Source: Nostoc sp. NIES-4103 (GTDB taxonomy: Bacteria; Cyanobacteriota; Cyanobacteriia; Cyanobacteriales; Nostocaceae). From it: a DNA stretch of 64,000 bases. Both the position numbers and the translations under genes were made by a program. Shown here piece by piece: positions 56,050 through 64,000 of this stretch. A model generated the notes under the pieces. It ran no database searches. It was not told the DNA's origin and saw only the letters and a list, made by a program, of their open reading frames with translations. The DNA is taken from the NCBI RefSeq assembly GCF_002368335.1, contig NZ_AP018288.1, positions 8,326,739-8,390,738 on the forward strand. Reading direction: 5' to 3'. How positions within the stretch are numbered: position 1 is the stretch's first letter; the number at the start of each line of letters is the position of its first letter.

Positions 56050-57038
56050 AGATGTTGCAGCCAGGTTTCTTCTTGTTCAAAAAAGTGGTTGATGCCAAAA
56101 CCAACTGCCCTATTATGGGGAGATAATTCTGCTGCTAGTTTGAGTGCAGCTTGCCTACCAATGGCAGTCTCAAATACAGATGAAAATACCACGTCAATTT
56201 CATGCTGTTGGCAAAACTGCCGTAAACGAGATGGTGAACCAACAATCCCAGGTTTAATGACGAAAATATCTCGCCAACCTTGGTAATAACAGTTTGCAAG
56301 TTGTTTGAGTGTGGCGACAGATTCATCTAAAGCCATTGGAGTTTTATAACACTTACTCAATTCCAGCATTTCCTCGAATTGCCCAACAGGTAGCGGTTGT
56401 TCAAGAAATTCAATTTCTAAGGATAATGCTTGATTTGCTTGGATGTTATCGCAGTTTTGTAGCCATAAGTTAGCCTCTTCATAGCTGAGTCCGCCGTTGG
56501 CATCCAATCGCAGTTTGGTAGAGGCTGGTAAGGCGTGTATCAATGAGTCCAAAATTTCTAGTTCATACGCGATCGCATACACCCCAATTTTCCATTTAAA
56601 CGTGCGATAACCGTCCCTCCACAGCCTTTCCCACTCTTCCAACGCCGCCTTACCCGCTGGTAATAAGCCGCTAAATGTGAGGGAGTAGGGATGAGGGGGA
56701 TGAGGAGGATGAGGAGGTAAAACTTCTCCCCCATCTCCCCATCTCCCCACTTCCTCCAACGCCGACTCAAAGCCAAATTGACAAGCAGGTAAGTCATCTG
56801 GGATGGAAAAAATTGTTTCGTCTGTGATTTCTGTTGGTAGTTGGCGACAAAAATCTAAGGCTTGTTCTAGAGTTTCTGAACCAAACCAGCTAATTGGGGC
56901 AATTTCTCCCCAACCGATACCTGTTTCGTCGCTAAGGCTGAGAATGATCCCTTCACGGGTATCCCAAATGCCGTGACTGGTAGCAAGCGATCGCACAAAC
57001 CTACGGCTATAAGGACGAAATTTAAATTTGTAAGTCAC
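56034..57038 (-). CDS. menC: o-Succinylbenzoate synthase
   Basis: 334 residues of the enolase superfamily. TFKWKIGV carries the catalytic Lys pair; metal-ligand regions are RLDANGGLSYEEA, EFLEQPLPVGQ and ALDES; FVIKPGIVGS holds the second Lys. It dehydrates SHCHC to o-succinylbenzoate. Residues 97-118 (nt 56685-56750) are an insertion encoded by GGATGAGG-type repeats ([20 protein letters not shown]), placed between the capping domain and the barrel. Coupled to menE by a 16-bp overlap. Confidence 0.93.
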   Translation of the reverse strand: MTYKFKFRPYSRRFVRSLATSHGIWDTREGIILSLSDETGIGWGEIAPISWFGSETLEQALDFCRQLPTEITDETIFSIPDDLPACQFGFESALEEVGRWGDGGEVLPPHPPHPPHPYSLTFSGLLPAGKAALEEWERLWRDGYRTFKWKIGVYAIAYELEILDSLIHALPASTKLRLDANGGLSYEEANLWLQNCDNIQANQALSLEIEFLEQPLPVGQFEEMLELSKCYKTPMALDESVATLKQLANCYYQGWRDIFVIKPGIVGSPSRLRQFCQQHEIDVVFSSVFETAIGRQAALKLAAELSPHNRAVGFGINHFFEQEETWLQHLWKDF

Positions 57039-57126
57039 TACACGAAAATTAAGCTAACTCATTGGGGTTGTCAGTTGTCATTTGTTAGTTGTTAGTTGTC
57101 ATTTGTTAGTTGCTACTGACCACTAG

Positions 57127-57246
57127 GCCTCTTGCAAAAGTCCTTTAACACCCCACCCCCAGCCCCTAAGAGCAAGCGGGGAGGAGAAACTTTGACTTGC
57201 GTCAAAGGCGGGGTGGGGTTCTTTTTTTTGATTTATGCAAGAAGTC
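57127..57246. repeat. MITE-like element with CTCTTGCA termini
   Basis: Ends GGCCTCTTGCAAAAGTC and GATTTATGCAAGAAGTCT form an imperfect inverted repeat. The interior has CCCCACCCCCAGCCCC and GGCGGGGTGGGG. The termini are shared with fragments at 14332 and 36929. Flanked by TTAGTTGTCATTTG-type tandem repeats in the menC-menA spacer. Confidence 0.6.
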
Positions 57247-57294
57247 TACTAACCACTGACAACTGACCACTAACCACTAACCACTGACTATTGA

Positions 57295-58191
57295 CTAAAG
57301 CATGAATCCCACACCAAACAATAAGCAACTCCAAAAATGCACTTTGACGGCGATGAATTTACAGTTACTCACTTTGTCAGGCAGGTGATGATTTTGCTCA
57401 ACGTGGTGACATAATTTGAAGGCGTAAGGTAAACTCAGCCAACTTAGCAACGTCCATACGGGGAAAGTTCCCCACAGCACAAACAGTAAGGTGAGGGGAT
57501 AAATACTGCCTGTAATCCACTTCAGGAGTTGGGCGCCTTTTGCTGTACCTAAACGGACAATAGGCGATCGCTTGCCGGCGGCTATGTCATCCTTAACTTG
57601 GTGAAAGTGTGAACAAAACAAAATTAAGCTTGTGGGTATTCCCACAATTACTGAGGCGGCTAAACTCGTCATTGACCAAGTTTGAGTTTGGCTGTAATAT
57701 GCTGCTGTCACTGCTAAGGGGCCAAAGGCAAAAAAGCAAATAATCTCGCCTAAACCCTGGTATCCTAAACGAAAGGGAGGCCCTTGATAAGTGTAGCCCA
57801 AAGCACAACACAACAGAATTATCCCAATTACCGTTGGATCTTGTTGCCAAATTGCGATCGCTAGTATTCCCACCAAACCCGCAATTAAGCAAAAATTTCC
57901 TAACCAAAATATTAATGGTTTATTGCCAGTCAAGTTCACCAGTGAATGATGTTTGTTTTTATCGATTCCTGTTTCTGAATCAAAGACATCATTGCTGATA
58001 TTTTCCCACGCTAGAATTAAAATTGCCGCAGCTAAGAAAGTAGAAAATACTGCCACATTCAAAACTTTTGTCTGGGCGAAAGCTACCGCTGTTCCTATCC
58101 AAATGGGCATAATAGCAACGCTGTACATCGGCGGTTTAATTGCCGCCATCCATAATTTAATTTTAGGACGTGAAATCTGCGCTTGTGTCAT
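57295..58191 (-). CDS. menA: 1,4-Dihydroxy-2-naphthoate phytyltransferase
   Basis: 298-residue UbiA-family membrane enzyme with about eight hydrophobic segments. It attaches the phytyl chain to 1,4-dihydroxy-2-naphthoate. The diphosphate-binding motifs are NDVFDSETGIDKNKHHSLVN (first Asp-rich) and HFHQVKDDIAAGKRSPIVRL (second). The gene is part of the reverse men group (menA, menC, menE), with a repeat-filled gap of 256 bp before menC. Confidence 0.95.
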   Translation of the reverse strand: MTQAQISRPKIKLWMAAIKPPMYSVAIMPIWIGTAVAFAQTKVLNVAVFSTFLAAAILILAWENISNDVFDSETGIDKNKHHSLVNLTGNKPLIFWLGNFCLIAGLVGILAIAIWQQDPTVIGIILLCCALGYTYQGPPFRLGYQGLGEIICFFAFGPLAVTAAYYSQTQTWSMTSLAASVIVGIPTSLILFCSHFHQVKDDIAAGKRSPIVRLGTAKGAQLLKWITGSIYPLTLLFVLWGTFPVWTLLSWLSLPYAFKLCHHVEQNHHLPDKVSNCKFIAVKVHFWSCLLFGVGFML

Positions 58192-58518
58192 CAGTCTTGA
58201 TTAATTAAATTACCAGAATCTTACTCATAATCCATTTGTGCTGAATGCTAAATATAAAACATTCTCAGCACTCAGCACTTTCATTCTCAGCACTTTCAAC
58301 TCTCTACTGTTGTCGGCTGGTTAACCTCCCATGAGTAACACTCCCTCTTGGATTGCAATGCAAAACTGAGTATGGCTTGTCAGCGTTTAAGAACACCACA
58401 AACAAAGCAAACCATACTCTGGTGAAATGGTAACTGAATATGTTACCTGTAGAAATACGACCATGTTTAATTACACTTTAGGAAGATAACTTAAAAAAAG
58501 TTTACTATTGCTAGATCC
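58192..58518. other. Divergent menA/menF promoter region
   Basis: 327 bp. CTCAGCACT is repeated several times (58262-58300). No other structure recognised. Confidence 0.5.
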
Positions 58519-59931
58519 ATGACAGTTTCACCATGTCGCAGCAAATTCTTTGTAGAACACAAAGACTTATACCATTTTTTGTTATCCGTTCAGGAAAATT
58601 GCCTGACAAATGATTGTAAGCAAATCGTGAGTGTTTCGCTGGATATTGACTGGGTAGACCCCCTAGTTGTATTGGAGGAATTTTCGCAAGCAAATGAAAT
58701 AAATTTTTACTTTGAGAACAAGGGAAAAGGAGAAGCGATCGCGGCTATTGATGCTACAGCAAAATTACAAATTGATGGGCAAGACCGTTTTATTCAAGCC
58801 GAATATTTTATCAAATCTTGTCTAAAAAATATAATTAATTTTGGTAATACTAATGAATCTTTTGCTGGAACTCACTTTTTTTGTTATTTCAGCTTTTTTC
58901 ATGAAAAGGTTCAGGTAAATTACCCATTTCCATCTGCTACGATTTTTCTACCACGTTGGCAAATAGCTGTGAAAAATCAGCGTTGTGTATTAGTAAATAA
59001 TATAATTATCAATAATAAAGTAAATATTGAAAAGATAGTACAGAAATTACACACTAAACTACAAATTATCGAGTCTCTACAAGATTACTCTCCAAAACTT
59101 GATTTTCCAGCACAGTTTAGCAAAAAACCAGTCACTAATTCTGTACACTTTAAAAACTCAGTTATATCTGCCCTAGAAAAAATTCAGTCTAATCATTTAA
59201 GTAAGATTGTGCTGGCGGATGCATTGGATGTCAAGTCAAGTAAAGATTTTAACTTATTTAAATCCTTAGATAATCTCCGGCAAATACATCCTAATTGTTA
59301 TATTTTTTCTACAAGTAACGGGAAAGGACAAAACTTTATTGGTGCTAGTCCAGAACGGTTAATTAGTATTCATAACCAACAGTTAATTACTGATGCATTA
59401 GCTGGTTCTGCACCGCGAGGTAAAACACCAGCTGAAGATGCTGCTAATGCTAATCGCTTACTCAATAGTGAAAAAGAAAGACATGAACATTTGCTAGTAA
59501 TTGATTTCATTACTCAACGCTTAACTCAGCTAGGCTTGTTACCCCAAGTATCAGCACCACGACTCAGACAATTATCTAACATCCAGCATTTATGGACACC
59601 AATTAGTGCCATAGTTCCTGCTAACGTACACCCCTTAAAGATTATCTCACAACTGCACCCTACACCTGCGGTTGCTGGTGCAGCTAGAGATATTGCTTGT
59701 GCAGAAATTCGTCGCTATGAAAATTTTGAGAGGGGTTTATATGCTGCGCCTCTCGGTTGGATAGATGATGAGGGTAACTGCGAGTTCATTGTCAGCATTC
59801 GTTCAGCATTGATAGATGGCGATCGCGCTAGACTGTATGCTGGTGCTGGTATCGTTGCTGGTTCCGACCCTGATAAAGAGTTTGCCGAAGTGCAACTTAA
59901 ACTTCAGGCGTTACTCAAAGCATTGGTGTAA
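58519..59931 (+). CDS. menF: Isochorismate synthase
   Basis: 470 residues of the chorismate-utilising family. The catalytic region is in the C-terminal half: KIVLADALDVKS, FIGASPERLISI, GSAPRGKTPAEDAANANRLL, SEKERHEHLLVIDFI, QLHPTPAVAGA, GLYAAPLGWIDDEGNCEFIV and ARLYAGAGIVAGSDPDKEFAE. It makes isochorismate from chorismate, the first step of the phylloquinone pathway. Divergent from menA. Confidence 0.93.
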   Translation: MTVSPCRSKFFVEHKDLYHFLLSVQENCLTNDCKQIVSVSLDIDWVDPLVVLEEFSQANEINFYFENKGKGEAIAAIDATAKLQIDGQDRFIQAEYFIKSCLKNIINFGNTNESFAGTHFFCYFSFFHEKVQVNYPFPSATIFLPRWQIAVKNQRCVLVNNIIINNKVNIEKIVQKLHTKLQIIESLQDYSPKLDFPAQFSKKPVTNSVHFKNSVISALEKIQSNHLSKIVLADALDVKSSKDFNLFKSLDNLRQIHPNCYIFSTSNGKGQNFIGASPERLISIHNQQLITDALAGSAPRGKTPAEDAANANRLLNSEKERHEHLLVIDFITQRLTQLGLLPQVSAPRLRQLSNIQHLWTPISAIVPANVHPLKIISQLHPTPAVAGAARDIACAEIRRYENFERGLYAAPLGWIDDEGNCEFIVSIRSALIDGDRARLYAGAGIVAGSDPDKEFAEVQLKLQALLKALV

Positions 59932-59941
59932 ACCCCTTCGG

Positions 59942-59990
59942 GGTAGGGAATGGGGAATGGGGAATGGGGAATGGGGAATGGGGAATGGGA
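59942..59990. repeat. Tandem heptamers (GGGGAAT)
   Basis: Six consecutive GGGGAATG-type units between menF and the CRISPR array. Confidence 0.8.
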
Positions 59991-60011
59991 AACAAGCAAA
60001 AATAGGGAGTA

Positions 60012-62196
60012 TTTTCAATCCTTAATAAGGATTAAGTGAAATTTCAACTTTAATTTGGGCGATCGCGTTTTCTACCTCTAACCGTTTCAATCCCTAATAG
60101 GGATTAAGTGAAATTTCAACTCTTTTTATGGCAAATTTGGTACTACCGGAATCAATTTTAATGTTTCAATCCCTAATAGGGATTAAGTGAAATTTCAACT
60201 ATTGACGCATTCACAGGTGAAAAACTGGATACATCGAAATATGTTTCAATCCCTAATAGGGATTAAGTGAAATTTCAACCCATACGCCCGCCAAATTTAC
60301 GCACAACATCGTTGTTTCAATCCCTAATAGGGATTAAGTGAAATTTCAACTTTACCATAGCTCCGTCGGCTCCATTAACTCAGATGGTTTCAATCCCTAA
60401 TAGGGATTAAGTGAAATTTCAACTGACAGCTTTCGCAAATGCCACAGGAGTATCACGTTTCAATCCCTAATAGGGATTAAGTGAAATTTCAACCCCGCGT
60501 CGCAACTCGCGACTTTAACCTAAGACTTCGTAAAGGTTTCAATCCCTAATAGGGATTAAGTGAAATTTCAACATTAGATGAAATGTTGGCTGAGGGTGTT
60601 CTTTTCTGTTTCAATCCCTAATAGGGATTAAGTGAAATTTCAACCTCTAGTTTTGCTTGATAAACTTTTGCCGCCTCTGTGGTAGTTTCAATCCCTAATA
60701 GGGATTAAGTGAAATTTCAACCTTTGCTAAAAATGTCTGATGCTTTTGTTAATATTGTTTCAATCCCTAATAGGGATTAAGTGAAATTTCAACCTTTGAA
60801 TTTAGCTAGAAAATCTTCTATGTCAATTTGTTTCAATCCCTAATAGGGATTAAGTGAAATTTCAACGATAACCTTCGGCGTACATCGATATATCTCCCAG
60901 GTTGGAGTTTCAATCCCTAATAGGGATTAAGTGAAATTTCAACTTGAGGTGTAGTCATGGCAGATCCTAAAGTCGCAGATACTTCCTCGTTTCAATCCCT
61001 AATAGGGATTAAGTGAAATTTCAACGTTGTTGTAAATACTGCATTGATAGAGAGCATACTTATCGTTTCAATCCCTAATAGGGATTAAGTGAAATTTCAA
61101 CCATTCATGTAAGTTGTAGAAATACCGTCGTTATACGGGTTTCAATCCCTAATAGGGATTAAGTGAAATTTCAACGAAAGATTCAACGATACTACACAAC
61201 ACGCTATTGGTTTCAATCCCTAATAGGGATTAAGTGAAATTTCAACAATAGAGGTTAAAAATCTTCTCAAAGATGAGGATTTTGGTTTCAATCCCTAATA
61301 GGGATTAAGTGAAATTTCAACTGCTCGGAGACGCGATACTTAAAATCATATCTACCTTGTTTCAATCCCTAATAGGGATTAAGTGAAATTTCAACTCAAA
61401 TTCTGGTTAAATATGATTATCCAGAATTAGTTTCAATCCCTAATAGGGATTAAGTGAAATTTCAACTCAACTTCAGCGCACACTTTTTCCATATCATGTG
61501 CAACTTGTTTCAATCCCTAATAGGGATTAAGTGAAATTTCAACTTAAAGCTTATTTATATAATCTTCAACAAAATATTGAAGTTTCAATCCCTAATAGGG
61601 ATTAAGTGAAATTTCAACCTTAGGTAGCGATATGAATGATGGCTTAAAGCAAGAGTTTCAATCCCTAATAGGGATTAAGTGAAATTTCAACACCTCCATT
61701 CTTTATCTATTTCTTTGGCTGGGGCTAGTGTTTCAATCCCTAATAGGGATTAAGTGAAATTTCAACATAAGTTCTGAAGCCTTACTAAATAAGGATTCTA
61801 GCCGTTTCAATCCCTAATAGGGATTAAGTGAAATTTCAACTTCCTACAACCTATGATGATTTGGCCGTCTCGGCGTTTCAATCCCTAATAGGGATTAAGT
61901 GAAATTTCAACTAGTGGTAATTTAGATCCTGCAATATTTCAAGGTGTTTCAATCCCTAATAGGGATTAAGTGAAATTTCAACCTGCATCACTCAAGCCCC
62001 CGCCCATCCATCGCGTTTCAATCCCTAATAGGGATTAAGTGAAATTTCAACGGCTGGTGCGGGAGGTAAATAAACTTTGGATTGCGCCGTTTCAATCCCT
62101 AATAGGGATTAAGTGAAATTTCAACTTGACTATGACCAAGTTGCGGTTCCTTCTTCACCGTTTCAATCCCTAATAGGGATTAAGTGAAATTTCAAC
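60012..62196 (-). CRISPR. CRISPR array: 30 repeats of 37 bp, 29 spacers
   Basis: Repeat on the plus strand begins GTTTCAATCCCTAATAGGG and ends TTAAGTGAAATTTCAAC; 29 copies are identical. The leftmost copy (60012-60048) differs (initial G to T, and CCCTAATAGGG to CCTTAATAAGG). Spacers are 32-45 bp and all appear distinct. On the reverse strand the repeat ends ATTGAAAC, the usual crRNA 5' tag, and the degenerate copy is on the left, so transcription should run leftward from a leader at about 62197-62450. The central CCCTAATAGGG gives a small hairpin. No cas gene is in the window; spacer length variation suits type I-D/III-like cyanobacterial arrays (inference). Confidence 0.97.
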
Positions 62197-62450
62197 TGCG
62201 ACAGCCGGAAACACAGTCTATATTTGGTTTTCGAGGTTCTGTTGCGCGGATGGAGTAATCGTAGCATAAAAAATTGTGACCCACTAGTGAGGAAATGGCT
62301 AAAACCCAGTCTAAATAAGGTGCGCGGGCATTTTGAGAGATGTTTGGCTCGAAAAGCTTACAGCGTCAAGATTTAAGCTTTACTTGCCAAAACCTTGTTT
62401 TGAACACCTACCCATCCGCGCTTGAAGCCAGAAAAACACTGCTATTATCA
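62197..62450 (-). promoter_or_regulatory. Probable CRISPR leader
   Basis: Non-coding DNA directly beyond the intact end of the array. On the reverse strand it includes CCGCGCAACAGAACCTCG and AAAACCAAATATAG, 30-60 nt before the first repeat, and an upstream CCGCGCACCTT. Assigned by array orientation; no promoter boxes are certain. Between 62450 and 62572 I see only a GTCATTT-type repeat (62517-62535). Confidence 0.55.
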
Positions 62451-62572
62451 GGTTATACCATTAATGCCAGAAAGCAGATTCGCAGGCAAGACTACGAATA
62501 GGCTTGAAACCCTTACAAATGACAAATGACAAATGACGACCCTCACTAGTTAGCTTTTTTACCTTGACCTAC

Positions 62573-63880
62573 TTACACTAAATCTTGATGAGTAAAAGGC
62601 TTAGCATTTGCCCCAGTGTAGGTAGCTACGATATGACCATCACCAGTCATTTGATATTTATATGTTACCAGTCCTTCTAAACCGACAGGGCCGCGGGGTG
62701 GCATTTGTTGGGTACTGATTCCCACTTCTGCACCAAAACCGTAGCGGAAACCATCAGCAAAGCGGGTAGAACAATTGTGAAAAATATTGGCTGAATTTAC
62801 CAGTCCAAAGAAAGTTTCTACAGCGGTAGAATCTTCAGTGACAATGGCATCAGTATGACGAGAACCATATTCATTAATATGAGCGATCGCGTCTTCTATG
62901 GAATCCACTATCTTAATGGACAAAATATAATCGCTGTATTCTGTCTCCCAGTCTGTTGCTGTTGCTTTGTTAATATCAGGCAAGATTGCCAAAGTACGTT
63001 CATCGCCTCTTAATTCTACATGACGTTCTGCTAAAGCTTTGGCAGCTTTTGGTAAAAATTCTGTAGCAATTGACTGGTGAACTAGCAAAGTTTCAATGGC
63101 ATTACAAACAGCAGGATATTGCGCTTTGGCATCAACTGTAATTGTCACTGCTTTGGCAATATCAGCATCTTTATCTATATAAAGATGACAAATACCGTCA
63201 GCATGACCTAGTACCGGAATGCGAGTATTTTCTTGCACAAACCGGACAAAAGAATTAGAACCTCTAGGAATAATTAAATCTACATATTTATCTAACTTCA
63301 AAAGTTCTAAAGTTTCTTCTCTAGTTGTGAGTAACTGCACTGCATCAGGATGCACAGCAGTTTGAGATAAACCTTGTTTAATTGCCTTAACTATGGCTTC
63401 ACAAGAACGGACAGCTTCTTTACCACCTTTAAGGATGACACCATTACCAGACTTAATCGCCAAAGAGACAATTTGAATTGCTGCTTCTGGACGTGCTTCA
63501 AAAATAATACCTAAAACGCCTAATGAACAAGTAATCCGCTTGAGGATTAAGCCAGTATCAAGTTCGCGGTGAATTTGCACTTGACCCACAGGATCAGCTA
63601 GCTTACCGACATCTCGAACACCAGCGATCGCATCTCTTAACTTATGTTCATCTAACTGCAAGCGTTTATAAAGTGGTTGGGGAATTCCTGAAGCCGCCGC
63701 CGCTTCACAATCAGCAACATTTGCTCGGCATATTTCATCTTTAGCTGATTCTAAAGCCTGGGCGATGGCATCAATTGCTTGATTTTTCGCCGCAGTCGAG
63801 AGAATTGCCAACTTACTAGCACAGGAGCGAGTTTTTTGAGCGATCGCAACTAAAGGTAAAGCAGCTTCGAGAGTAGTCAT
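62573..63880 (-). CDS. proA: Glutamate-5-semialdehyde dehydrogenase (gamma-glutamyl phosphate reductase)
   Basis: 435 residues from ATG 63880; TTG 63889 would add three. Second step of proline synthesis: NADPH-dependent reduction of glutamyl-5-phosphate. Signatures: [46 protein letters not shown], the active Cys in [24 protein letters not shown] and [26 protein letters not shown] near the end is family typical. Confidence 0.96.
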   Translation of the reverse strand: MTTLEAALPLVAIAQKTRSCASKLAILSTAAKNQAIDAIAQALESAKDEICRANVADCEAAAASGIPQPLYKRLQLDEHKLRDAIAGVRDVGKLADPVGQVQIHRELDTGLILKRITCSLGVLGIIFEARPEAAIQIVSLAIKSGNGVILKGGKEAVRSCEAIVKAIKQGLSQTAVHPDAVQLLTTREETLELLKLDKYVDLIIPRGSNSFVRFVQENTRIPVLGHADGICHLYIDKDADIAKAVTITVDAKAQYPAVCNAIETLLVHQSIATEFLPKAAKALAERHVELRGDERTLAILPDINKATATDWETEYSDYILSIKIVDSIEDAIAHINEYGSRHTDAIVTEDSTAVETFFGLVNSANIFHNCSTRFADGFRYGFGAEVGISTQQMPPRGPVGLEGLVTYKYQMTGDGHIVATYTGANAKPFTHQDLV

Positions 63881-63937
63881 GTCAAACAACTTTTAACTGT
63901 GGGAAAAATCTATGGCTTTTACCTATCCTATCAACGT

Positions 63938-63985
63938 TGGTTGGTCAATAGTCATTAGTCAATAGTCATTAGTCAATAGTCATTA
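63938..63985. repeat. 14-bp tandem repeat (TCAATAGTCATTAG)
   Basis: Three consecutive copies of TCAATAGTCATTAG upstream of proA. Simple repeat, likely part of the genome-wide interspersed set. Confidence 0.85.
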
Positions 63986-64000
63986 GCCATTCTCCCCCAT

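Noticed and set aside
60012..60048. Degenerate first repeat as the leader-proximal end
   Set aside because: The ATTGAAAC end of the repeat on the reverse strand and usual decay at the distal end both place the leader on the right.
63938..63985. A second CRISPR-like array near proA
   Set aside because: The 14-bp units are directly adjacent without spacers; it is a simple tandem repeat.
1..64000. tRNA, rRNA or other structured RNA genes
   Set aside because: I looked for T-loop and acceptor-stem patterns by eye and found none convincing; a covariance-model scan would settle this.

Overview
The window is chromosomal DNA from a filamentous, Nostoc-like (Nostocales) cyanobacterium. Four things point that way. 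HIP1 octamers (GCGATCGC) are scattered throughout. Short tandem heptamer repeats (GGGAATT, GTCATTT and AGTCCCC types) fill the spacers. A full phylloquinone (men) gene set is present. The proteins are typically cyanobacterial: an AMIN-TonB receptor, a lumenal pentapeptide protein, a Slr1339-type protein, a Ser/Thr kinase-AAA-histidine kinase giant, and HopA1-family and TMEM14 proteins. Coding density is moderate, with long spacers full of MITE-like inverted repeats and gene relics.

Layout. 1-13.6 kb is an iron/siderophore locus: the 5' part of a fatty-acyl-AMP ligase/NRPS gene (reverse), a divergent AMIN-TonB receptor, and a reverse operon of two FecCD permeases, an ATPase, a binding lipoprotein, a FhuF-like reductase and an MFS exporter. 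A 25-bp perfect palindrome lies between the two divergent units. A penicillin-acylase relic follows the operon promoter. 14.7-25 kb holds two tandem VWA genes plus a Slr1339-type gene, a divergent HxlR/azoreductase pair, a 2TM protein, an MpaB/DUF2236-polyprenyl synthase fusion, pgk, a universal stress protein, and a divergent TetR/glycosyltransferase pair. 25.6-31 kb is the giant kinase. 31-37.7 kb is sparse: a heme-oxygenase-like diiron protein, a DUF554 protein, a SET-domain protein, small hypothetical genes, and relics (IS630, frameshifted fragments). 37.7-43 kb has TPR, queA, yraN and pentapeptide genes and a PstS-type gene truncated at a dispersed repeat. 43.2-48.4 kb is a three-gene reverse cassette (Lhr-like helicase, BrxD/DUF2791-like ATPase, membrane coiled-coil protein with a TerB-C-like tail) that looks like a DNA-processing or defence system. 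48.5-50.3 kb: DUF815 ATPase and TMEM14. 51.6-54.1 kb: an APH-like kinase plus a HopA1-family protein, the enzyme pair also used by class V lanthipeptide synthetases. 54.2-59.9 kb: menI, menE, menC, menA, menF. 60.0-62.2 kb: a CRISPR array of 30 repeats with no cas genes in view. The window ends with proA.

How the genes fit together. The first 13.6 kb can be read as make, export, re-import and reduce a ferric siderophore, probably an acylated peptide. The men genes convert chorismate to phylloquinone for photosystem I. The most notable observations are the helicase/BrxD/TerB-C cassette, the APH-HopA1 pair with a small cysteine-containing reading frame upstream, the MpaB-cis-prenyltransferase fusion, and low-complexity repeat DNA accommodated in frame inside at least four housekeeping genes (queA, yraN, menE, menC).
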